From: Sphingobacteriaceae bacterium
GTDB lineage: Bacteria; Bacteroidota; Bacteroidia; B-17B0; Aurantibacillaceae
DNA length: 64,000 nt
Reading direction: 5' to 3'
Assembly: GCA_002319075.1 (NCBI GenBank)
Contig: NVQB01000001.1
Coordinates: 4,216,001 to 4,280,000, forward strand
A model generated the notes under the pieces. The model was not told the DNA's origin and made no database searches. It saw nothing but the letters and a program-made list of their open reading frames with translations. A program made the translations under genes and the position numbers. How positions within the stretch are numbered: position 1 is the first letter of the stretch; each line of letters starts with the position of its first letter. Of the stretch, positions 25,591 through 33,676 are shown one piece after another.

Positions 25591-27552
25591 CGTTTTCATT
25601 ACACTGCCACTTCAAATTGGTTAACTATTTGTAATTGTCCTTCAAGTGCTGGGTTTAATAGCAGTTGCTGTTCAAGAATTTTTTGTGCTTCAATTCTTGA
25701 ACCGGCTATTAAGCTGTTGTAACTTGTAAGATCCGATGTTTTTGCAATTGCAAAGCTTGCTGCTGTTTCCGTAATGGGTAGTGGTGCATCAGAGGCGCGC
25801 AAGCGATCTGTTGAAGCTGACCCTAAGTTAGAGTTGGCCGCAGTTGTTCCCATCGTACTATTAGCTCTAAATGCTACAGCAATTGTAGATGGACTTGTCA
25901 TACGTACTGGGGTTCGGCGTGAATCCATAATTATTTGTTCATACTCATAACGTCTTCTGCGGGGCTTGCCTCCTTTTAAGGCGGTGCTTGTACTTTTTAC
26001 CTCTAGGCCTGATGTCAGCTCTTGAAAGGATGCACTATTGAGTCGGTCAGTTTCTGACAGGTTAAAGAATTCGTTAGGTGCAAAATATTCTTTCAGAGGG
26101 TCTTTTTGTAAAATATTTGTAGTGGAAGCATCGTAAGAAATATTTAAACTAAAATAAGAATAACCAAGTGGATCAGGACGACAATTACCAAAGCGTGTAA
26201 TGTCAATATCCAGTGGCACTATCTTCTGACTCACTGCCAGCTTGCCTTGTGGGTGAACTACCACTTCTGGTCCAGATGTATTAAATTCACGTATTGTTAC
26301 AAGCAAAGGCACATCATCCGATACCGTGGCCTGCCAGTTCTTTTTATCTTCAAGAGCTACGATGAGCTTATCTAATACTTTAACATCCAGTAAGGTTGTA
26401 GTGTCGTGATCTCCAAAGGTTTTATCAAAATCTTTGTCAAACTCAACGCCAAGTACTTTAAACGATACATTGCCTTGTACATGCCAAGGTGTTGGTCCTT
26501 CAAGCAAGCCTGCAAAAGATATGCTTAATATAGCTTTGTCTTTTCTGCGAACTTCTAAACTTCCATCAATGGATGCTTCAAAACGAAATGGTGAAAAGTA
26601 AAACAGTGCATCAAATCCTAAATGTCCACGCAGATCAATGTTGTCGTTTATTGCCCATAGAAAATCTATGGCTGCTCCAAACTGTGCTGTGTTAGAGGTG
26701 ATGGCAAAATAAGTACTGAGCGTTAAGCGTGGTTTTTCACCATCAATTAAATTGATGGTAAGTCTACGCATGTTTGGAATGTTGAGTGGTGGGATAGGGA
26801 ATTTCGGATGAAAACCTCCAACACTTAATACAAAGGTTGGCTTATCGCCCCACACAAGTCTGAATACCATATCCCCAGACAATCCCATGCCGGCTACTGA
26901 AGAATCAAATAAGGTAGCATCAAAAGTGATTGTCTTTTTCTCAAAGTTGATAATCCCTGCAAAAGCAATTTGCAGTTTTAAAACAGGTTTATCTTTATTT
27001 GGAAGAAGTGCGCGTATAACGCCAATCAACGCAAATTCATTAGCACCGGGTAGTTCAAAAAATAATCCCAGTTCTGCTGTAATTAAAGTCGGTGTTCCCC
27101 AACCAATAATAGCCATCGGTCCAAAAGAATATCTTCCTTCCTGTATTGGAAACACAGTTTCCAAAGAAGAAATTATACTATCGATATTCTCTACCGGATT
27201 GGTTGGAAATAAAATATTATCAATACTTCCATTACGAACACCATCGCGCAAACCATCGGTATTCATCCTGCGATGCAAGGCAATTATTCCTCCAACGCCG
27301 TTCAACGTAAATCCAAAGCCTAACTGAATCGGTTGAAACTCCGCTGTAATCAAAAGCAACAAAGAATAGCCTGGCTGTCCACTTGGTAGCTTCGTAGTTA
27401 AAATACCAATCGCCTTTATAGCAATCTTATCCTTAATACTTAATTCTAATGCCCCTACATATCTGCCTTCGTCTTTATTGAATGATAAAAAGCCGCCGCC
27501 AGAAATGGTTTTTGATTCCATCTTTAAACCTAAACCTGTTGGGGGTTTGAAG
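25591..27552. repeat. Gene-conversion repeat, copy A
   Basis: Matches 36731-38692 without any gap (constant offset of 11140 bp) at high identity by eye. It covers the last 651 codons of DUF6603-like copy A and about 8 bp past the stop. Identity falls off sharply at both ends. Confidence 0.9.
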
Positions 27553-29120
27553 CCTAGATCAAGTTCAATGTTACCTAAAATACCTTGGTTTTCGGTAGAC
27601 AACTTTTTGCTAGCTATCAACTCTACACCTATTCCTTTTACTGTGGCGCTGAAAGGTCCTAGTTTTAAACCAGCATTTAAAGAAAAAGCGAGCCCTGCAC
27701 CAGTAGATTTTTTAACCAAACGAACTAATAACTCATCAACGGATAACGGGCCAATAGTTTTATGAATAGGTAAACTATATTCAAAACCTAAATGCCCTTG
27801 TATCCCAAATCCTGATTTGGATGACCACTGCAAAGATCCATCCCAGGCAATATCCAAAGAATTAGTAAAGATTTTACTTATAAATCCATCCCCACTTCCA
27901 GGTTCTAAGATAAATCTAACTTCTCCACCTTCTGCTGTACCTAATGCTACAACTACTTCAATATCGGCCAAACTCCCTAGGATCTCCAAACTAGCCTCAA
28001 ATCCATCCAATTCAAGGCGGCTTTCACCTTTTGCTCCCAATAATATCCAAGGTCCATTGGATTCTTCAGGCACACCTGTGAGTTTGATATTTCCTTCAAT
28101 AAGTCCTGAACTTAAATTGGTATCTAACTCTGTTCCGTCTGGAAAAATTTTAAGTCCGAACACCCCAGTGCCCTCAAATTCTGCATTAAGGGCTAAGGTT
28201 AGCTCTGGTGTTAGAGGAACGCTCGATCCTAATTGCCCACGGACTAGAGGCGTCAAATACAGGCCATCTGGCACAGCATTAGTACCTGGAACTTTTGTTA
28301 TGGGCATAATTAATGCGCCTGCTTCAACGTAGTCGGTTTCATCAATCGTATGACCAGAAATTATCGGAACAGTAAGAGCTTCTATTCTTTGATCGTCAAT
28401 TTGCTGGGTCGTGAAAAAAGAATTGTATAATGCTTTAATCGGTGTATCCCGCGAAACAAGAATCTTCATTCCAAGCGCGAATTGTTCTAGATTATATAGA
28501 AGTTTAGCATGATTGAAATTATTATTGGGATCATTCCAAGAGTAAAGATTTCTAAGAGTTCTAGGAGCGTCAGTTACAAAATCTCCTAGCTGGGTAATAT
28601 CTATAGTGAACTTTTTATAGTTCATTTGATACGATAAAAGGTTTCCACTTGGAGTTTCATCTTCAATTTCAATTACACCTATTGAAAGAAAAATTCCATA
28701 TATAAGCGGTTGATTTAGCCTTAAATAGTTACAAATTAAATAAGATGGTAGACGTTCACTAATTGTCTGCCAAAAGAACGAATCATTCATTGGTCCAGGA
28801 ATACCTAATACACTACTCTGATCGTAATTTTTAATCGTGTTAAAAAAATCTTTGATTTTTTGAGCAAGATCAATAGTATTTTGAAGTTCATTTCCGCTTT
28901 GTTTCTGAATGTCTTCAACAAGAACTAATGCGTCATCAACGAGGTTAATAATAGACTGTAAAGAGGTTGCAATAGTCACAATTGAACTATTATCAATCTC
29001 TACGTTCCAGCCCAATTCTCCTAACAATACTTCCATTTCTGATGGATCTGACACTGCCGATTTAAGAGGATTGAGAGCTTCAGTCAGCGCGGTGCCGATG
29101 GGTTTTAAAAATAAACTCAT
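25599..29120 (-). CDS. DUF6603-like giant beta-rich protein, copy A (1173 aa)
   Basis: No signal peptide and no clear membrane helix. Residues 1-130 are helical; 130-520 are specific to this copy and diverge from copy B. From about 523 the sequence is the recognisable DUF6603 core: GFTLNGVGGIIALHRR, FGPMAIIGWGTPTLITAELG, LVWGDKPTFVLSVGGFHPKF, GHLGFDALFYFSPF and LLEGPTPWHVQG. The core is a long series of amphipathic beta strands, suggesting an elongated beta structure. The ATG overlaps the stop of the M64-like gene by ATGA. I count 20 amino-acid differences from copy B over the shared 651 residues. The function of the family is unknown. Confidence 0.8.
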   Translation of the reverse strand: MSLFLKPIGTALTEALNPLKSAVSDPSEMEVLLGELGWNVEIDNSSIVTIATSLQSIINLVDDALVLVEDIQKQSGNELQNTIDLAQKIKDFFNTIKNYDQSSVLGIPGPMNDSFFWQTISERLPSYLICNYLRLNQPLIYGIFLSIGVIEIEDETPSGNLLSYQMNYKKFTIDITQLGDFVTDAPRTLRNLYSWNDPNNNFNHAKLLYNLEQFALGMKILVSRDTPIKALYNSFFTTQQIDDQRIEALTVPIISGHTIDETDYVEAGALIMPITKVPGTNAVPDGLYLTPLVRGQLGSSVPLTPELTLALNAEFEGTGVFGLKIFPDGTELDTNLSSGLIEGNIKLTGVPEESNGPWILLGAKGESRLELDGFEASLEILGSLADIEVVVALGTAEGGEVRFILEPGSGDGFISKIFTNSLDIAWDGSLQWSSKSGFGIQGHLGFEYSLPIHKTIGPLSVDELLVRLVKKSTGAGLAFSLNAGLKLGPFSATVKGIGVELIASKKLSTENQGILGNIELDLGFKPPTGLGLKMESKTISGGGFLSFNKDEGRYVGALELSIKDKIAIKAIGILTTKLPSGQPGYSLLLLITAEFQPIQLGFGFTLNGVGGIIALHRRMNTDGLRDGVRNGSIDNILFPTNPVENIDSIISSLETVFPIQEGRYSFGPMAIIGWGTPTLITAELGLFFELPGANEFALIGVIRALLPNKDKPVLKLQIAFAGIINFEKKTITFDATLFDSSVAGMGLSGDMVFRLVWGDKPTFVLSVGGFHPKFPIPPLNIPNMRRLTINLIDGEKPRLTLSTYFAITSNTAQFGAAIDFLWAINDNIDLRGHLGFDALFYFSPFRFEASIDGSLEVRRKDKAILSISFAGLLEGPTPWHVQGNVSFKVLGVEFDKDFDKTFGDHDTTTLLDVKVLDKLIVALEDKKNWQATVSDDVPLLVTIREFNTSGPEVVVHPQGKLAVSQKIVPLDIDITRFGNCRPDPLGYSYFSLNISYDASTTNILQKDPLKEYFAPNEFFNLSETDRLNSASFQELTSGLEVKSTSTALKGGKPRRRRYEYEQIIMDSRRTPVRMTSPSTIAVAFRANSTMGTTAANSNLGSASTDRLRASDAPLPITETAASFAIAKTSDLTSYNSLIAGSRIEAQKILEQQLLLNPALEGQLQIVNQFEVAV

Positions 29121-31741
29121 AGATTTTCAAGTGTTACTGTTGTGCTCGTAGGAGCAATAGGTTGACTATGAAGGTCCATTAAATAACCAGTTGACCAACC
29201 TTCTGGAATTTGAACCTCATAATTATTTCCTTGTGGGGAAAAGAATCGAATTTTATCATAAACTCGATGAATGCTATGGCAATTATTATCATCCAATGCA
29301 ACTCCATACATAAGTTGGACTGCACCGTGATTATTAAATGGAGTGCCTGAAGCAAATGAGCAACCATGCTCCATTATTACTTGTTTCTCACCAGGATTTG
29401 GGTTAAAGATTGACACGTTGTAATGAACACGTTTTATGTTATCTGCAATATGTCTAACCTCCACTTCTAGCTCTTGATTTGGTGGAACCATCGGCGCTCC
29501 CCTCTCTGAATTTGATCTGGACTGCAAACCTTTACTAGACCATCCTCTAAATTTGTAACCTGGCGGTACTTTAATATATAAATCTCCCGCAGGAAAAATC
29601 TTTTTCATTGTATCAAGATCTGCTAAAATGGCCGCCCATCTCCAGTGAAGATGAAAACAGTTATGGGGACAAAAAGGTGCTTCGACAGAATTATTTGTAT
29701 ATTGTGAGTACGGAATTCCGTCCACAGTCACATTATTTGGAACGTTTCCACCAGAATAAAGTGTTTCAAGAATCTTTCCAGAATTACCATGAATGTGGAT
29801 GCTATCATAATCGCCTTGTCTAGGAAATTTTAGAGAATAATAATTTTGCAGGGAATGACTAAATTTTCCCATTCTATACGTGCTGAACTTTGTGTTTTGT
29901 GGGCCATAAACTCCAGTTATTTGCTTTGATATGTTAGAACTTGAAACTGCATTGGGATAATATCCATCGAATACGAAAGCCCAATCAAAAGGTTTAGGTA
30001 TCAGAGTATTATATTTTCGAGTCTTGAGATACTGATTACTATCTATATAAAAACCTGCGAAATTTTGCGGGTTGCTAGTTAGTTCATCATCATAATCCAG
30101 AACATTAACATCCATTCGAATTGTCCCAAGGCAAGTTTTCACTTTTCTAGTACCCCCTGTCTGCCATTCGAAACTTATTTGAGGAAAAGCTTTCATTCCA
30201 CCCGAAACTCCACCAGGGTCGAAATCATTTACTTTACCGCGAAATACAACAGATAATGTCACTTTAACGTTACAAACTCCACCCACATTGTATCCCAGAA
30301 CCAATTTATACCCCCGCTGATACATTGAGTCTACCGAGTTCAGGCGCGTCCCCTCTCCAACAAAGAGCTGAGCAGTTCCTGTATGAAATGCGCTATTAAT
30401 GCTGAAGGTTGCAGAGGAATTATCATCAAAAACCACTGATAAATTATTAAAAGTGATTTGATCAAATGCTTTTCTAACTTGAAAATTACCCGGAGTTTGA
30501 TACACAGCATTACGTGCATCAATAATTCTTAGTCCAACTATATCATTTACCTCATATTTAAACTGCCAATACTCTGGAGGATTATCAATTGGAGCATTTG
30601 TAATAGTAGTTTGCGCTACCGTTGGGTCACCGGTAGATTTAGTTAAGCTCATCCAATTAACTTCATCAAAAACAAGCCTTTGCTTTGATAGTGACTTCTC
30701 GACCGCTAATTCTGCTGTTGATCGTCCTGTTAGAAGTCTTCTTAGAACTTCGTTACATATGGGACAAAATGAATGCATTGGAGTTTTCAGGTGTCGGGTA
30801 AAATCACCAAAATTTCTCTTCATTATACAATCATATGAACTTCTATAAACTTGGGTTTGAAAACCACCGCCTCCAATATGGAGTGCCAGTTTTTGAGGAT
30901 TAGATGCCGGAGGATTGTTGTCTATATCATACACATTCAACCCATTTAAACGCTGATTATAATCCATAAAGTTTTTCCACTTAAAGCTTAGGATGGGAAT
31001 GTAAACCGAGTTTGCTTGAGGAGGAAAAACAGAAATAACAACTAGATTAGGATATTTTGACAAAGTCTCTCTTTGACTTGCATTAGGTGCTAAGTAACTC
31101 GCATTTGGCAGTACAAATTCATCTCCTAGCCCAACCGATCTCGCAATTCCTCTAGCTAAAGTTAATTCAAAATGCTCGTTTGCAGACGATGCAACAAAAT
31201 AATACAAGTTATTATTCCGATCTTCTAATTCAACTAAACTATTATCAGCGGCCCCAAGAGTTGTTTGTTCAGGTAATAAAACAAAAACAACTCCCATTCC
31301 AACGAAATCAGGATCAGCGCTTGGATTTAACGTTGATGAAAGTGCCACAGCTTGATCTGAGTGCTTTATCGACAATGATCCTACAAGACTATTTAGCGAT
31401 GTAACATTCAACCATAATTTTTTGTTGGCCGTATTATAAACTGAATCTAAAGGCGTTTTTCCTGCAGTGTAGCTGAAATCATTCAGTGTAGTCTTAATTT
31501 GAGGGCCTGTAACATTCGCTGAACTCGCAATAAAATGACTATGTATAGCAAGCGAGCCTGTATATAGTTTTACTACATTAAAAGGTGAAAGTTTGAAGAG
31601 TTTATCACGAAGCTTAGCGCAATCATTAAGAAAGGTTTGTTGACTGGTATAGCCTTCGGATATTATATGAATATTAAAGGCTGAATCAGGCCGCACATTA
31701 GTGTCGAACGGAAATATTTTTTTTGAGATAGCTGTTGGCAT
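29117..31741 (-). CDS. M64-like peptidase homologue without catalytic residues (874 aa)
   Basis: The N-terminus follows the M64 (IgA peptidase) pattern: FNIHIISEGYTSQQTF at 22-37 corresponds to the family's start. The metal site is lost: where copy B reads HELAHTFWLGDEY, this protein has RGIARSVGLGDEF (197-209), so both His ligands and the Glu are gone while GDE remains. HSFCPICNEVLRRLL (about 336) keeps the CxxC that also ends copy B. Beyond it lies an extra 520-residue beta-rich domain ending with Cys/His clusters, FCPHNCFHLHWRW and, later, EHGCSF and NCHSIH. No signal peptide. It heads the module and is followed in ATGA overlap by DUF6603-like copy A; site S3 lies upstream. It is likely a binding or scaffold protein rather than a protease (inference). 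Confidence 0.75.
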   Translation of the reverse strand: MPTAISKKIFPFDTNVRPDSAFNIHIISEGYTSQQTFLNDCAKLRDKLFKLSPFNVVKLYTGSLAIHSHFIASSANVTGPQIKTTLNDFSYTAGKTPLDSVYNTANKKLWLNVTSLNSLVGSLSIKHSDQAVALSSTLNPSADPDFVGMGVVFVLLPEQTTLGAADNSLVELEDRNNNLYYFVASSANEHFELTLARGIARSVGLGDEFVLPNASYLAPNASQRETLSKYPNLVVISVFPPQANSVYIPILSFKWKNFMDYNQRLNGLNVYDIDNNPPASNPQKLALHIGGGGFQTQVYRSSYDCIMKRNFGDFTRHLKTPMHSFCPICNEVLRRLLTGRSTAELAVEKSLSKQRLVFDEVNWMSLTKSTGDPTVAQTTITNAPIDNPPEYWQFKYEVNDIVGLRIIDARNAVYQTPGNFQVRKAFDQITFNNLSVVFDDNSSATFSINSAFHTGTAQLFVGEGTRLNSVDSMYQRGYKLVLGYNVGGVCNVKVTLSVVFRGKVNDFDPGGVSGGMKAFPQISFEWQTGGTRKVKTCLGTIRMDVNVLDYDDELTSNPQNFAGFYIDSNQYLKTRKYNTLIPKPFDWAFVFDGYYPNAVSSSNISKQITGVYGPQNTKFSTYRMGKFSHSLQNYYSLKFPRQGDYDSIHIHGNSGKILETLYSGGNVPNNVTVDGIPYSQYTNNSVEAPFCPHNCFHLHWRWAAILADLDTMKKIFPAGDLYIKVPPGYKFRGWSSKGLQSRSNSERGAPMVPPNQELEVEVRHIADNIKRVHYNVSIFNPNPGEKQVIMEHGCSFASGTPFNNHGAVQLMYGVALDDNNCHSIHRVYDKIRFFSPQGNNYEVQIPEGWSTGYLMDLHSQPIAPTSTTVTLENL

Positions 31742-31885
31742 AATGTAGCTTTTTTTAGTTAACCTGTTTACAGTAATCGTAGTTCAAAGTCTATTAGCGC
31801 ATCAACTTAAATCTATTTTTTTTGAATAGAGCCAAACGCTTTTAGCTAAATTATGAAATCCTTATTCGCATAAGAAAAAGTCAGA

Positions 31886-31917
31886 TACCGGAAATTCAAT
31901 TGTTAGGTACGGGAAAT
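31886..31917 (+). promoter_or_regulatory. Paired 22-bp regulatory site S3
   Basis: TACCGGAAAT at 31886 and TACGGGAAAT at 31908, 22 bp apart, upstream of the pseudo-M64/DUF6603 module. On the minus strand TAATTTAG, a -7-like box, begins 33 nt past the proximal half-site. Confidence 0.7.
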
Positions 31918-32014
31918 TGAGTATATAAATTGCTATTTCAACAAAGGTTGAGATATTAAAAAGAATTCTCTTGCAAAGTCTGAATTTATAAAAGGCTTCT
32001 TTTGATTTTTTGTT

Positions 32015-32767
32015 CTACTTTTTCAGCCCATTTTTAAAACGACCACTGTAAATATCGATATACCCGAATTTATCTCTTCCTACGCGATAAGTTAAATTTT
32101 GGAAGGTTGGCGCGTCAATTGTATCTATAATTTTCTCACCCTTTACATTATAGTTGAGCTTCCGATTTTCGTAATACACCCATTGTTTGTCTTTAGAAAA
32201 CTCACCTTCACCCGCTAAAATCACGAAACTTTCCCAGTCGGCTCCATGCATTTTTTTACTACCAAAATAATAAGACTTTCCGTCTGTTCCCCAATTGAAA
32301 ATTCCTACGCCTTTTACAATTTTGAATTTCCTTGCCTCCACCTGTAAGTTTTTTCCATCATAAAAAACAGCTTTCCCATCAGTCTTAAAACGCGGATTTT
32401 TTAGGATGCCAGACGGTTCGTAAGATTTTAAAAACGTCTGATCTTGCCGATATTCAAAGTATTTATCTTCAGCGTAATCAGAATCTACCACTTTAAATGT
32501 TAATGGGTCTGCAGTAGAAATATGTCTTCCTCGATAGAAAACTTTGTGGTTATCTTTTGCATAACGAGTGTCACTAAAAATGATAAATTTTTCAGGATTA
32601 ACTTTAACAACTTCACTACCCTCAAGCATTATCTCACCTTTTTCCCACCCTTGATAGTAATTGTAATTTTTAACTTCATTATGACGTGCACAATGTGTAA
32701 AAGTAAACAGACTAACTATAAGCAAGTTTTTTAAAAAAAAAGAAAAAGAATTTACATTTTTTCTCAT
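32015..32767 (-). CDS. DKNYV-repeat lipoprotein
   Basis: A 250-residue lipoprotein with signal sequence and lipobox FTHC (Cys26). The mature part repeats the pattern of DKNYV-family proteins, short units of the type YAKDNHKVFYRGRHISTADPLTF, FKTDGKAVFYDGKNL, and FSKDKQWVYYENRKL, which are thought to form beta structures on the cell surface. It overlaps the upstream membrane-protein gene by ATGA. No catalytic motif. It may be co-transcribed with the SBBP gene. Confidence 0.68.
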   Translation of the reverse strand: MRKNVNSFSFFLKNLLIVSLFTFTHCARHNEVKNYNYYQGWEKGEIMLEGSEVVKVNPEKFIIFSDTRYAKDNHKVFYRGRHISTADPLTFKVVDSDYAEDKYFEYRQDQTFLKSYEPSGILKNPRFKTDGKAVFYDGKNLQVEARKFKIVKGVGIFNWGTDGKSYYFGSKKMHGADWESFVILAGEGEFSKDKQWVYYENRKLNYNVKGEKIIDTIDAPTFQNLTYRVGRDKFGYIDIYSGRFKNGLKK

Positions 32768-33591
32768 CGTTTATATAATACCAAACCGTTGATAGAAAAT
32801 TTGTCAAAGGCGACATATATCCCATAATGGCGATCACCATTATTAACTAAAAAAGAATTAAAATAATTGACTCTAGTAAGTTCTATGTAATTTGAGCCGA
32901 GTTCTTGACAGCGCTCAAAGATCAATGGAATAACCCAATGACGATCGAAATATTTCTCCAATTTCCAGGTTCCCGATGCATGTATAATTTTATATGTGCT
33001 TTTTAATTCGGTATCGAAATCGAATGGAAAATACTCTAATTCAAAAGTGCTATCGGCATTGAACCGGGCAATCGTCTTTCCTGCTACTTTGTCTTCAATA
33101 TTAAACTGCCACTTACTAACAATATCAATTGTATACTCTCCGACGATATCTTCGCGGTGCACCTCTTTCATAACATATTCTGGAGATCTGGATGCAATTT
33201 CGCTCCCAACAATTGATGTATACGATAGAGCTGCAAAAAGAGGGATTAACATTATAAAAAAGAGTAAACCTAAAACTAAGGTGAATGAATATAGTCTAAG
33301 TTTCTTTACAATCTTGTTATGTTTATCATGCGTTAAATAAATTACTACGTAAAACAGAAAATAGAATATGTTTACTGCTATCAAAAAAACAAAGTAATAT
33401 CCAAAGAAAGAAATAGGAGGATTAAATAACTGTGTTGGTTCGTGGACAAAAATCGATAGAAGATTGAAAGCGAAAAAACTAAATAGTATAACAATGAAAT
33501 TAAAAATTAGCCTTCGGGATTCCCACCAGCGGTAGAATCCTTTAAACGATAGATTGCCGTCATCTAATATTAACTTTTTCAGCAAAGGCAA
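32764..33591 (-). CDS. Three-helix membrane protein with soluble C-terminal domain
   Basis: A 275-residue protein with three transmembrane helices (about 29-50, 62-86 and 101-129), then a 145-residue domain containing DSTFELEYFPFDF and GTWKLEKYFDRHW, a lipocalin-like pattern that may bind a small molecule or lipid (weak inference). The last codons overlap the DKNYV lipoprotein start. I do not recognise a family. No regulatory site pair occurs in the 85-bp gap upstream, so expression from the SBBP promoter is likely. Confidence 0.6.
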   Translation of the reverse strand: MPLLKKLILDDGNLSFKGFYRWWESRRLIFNFIVILFSFFAFNLLSIFVHEPTQLFNPPISFFGYYFVFLIAVNIFYFLFYVVIYLTHDKHNKIVKKLRLYSFTLVLGLLFFIMLIPLFAALSYTSIVGSEIASRSPEYVMKEVHREDIVGEYTIDIVSKWQFNIEDKVAGKTIARFNADSTFELEYFPFDFDTELKSTYKIIHASGTWKLEKYFDRHWVIPLIFERCQELGSNYIELTRVNYFNSFLVNNGDRHYGIYVAFDKFSINGLVLYKR

Positions 33592-33676
33592 AATTAATAG
33601 ATTTTGTTTTACTTTAAATGGATATGTAGTTTAGTCTTTGCCAAGGTCTACCCAAAAATATTCAATTAAAATTACA

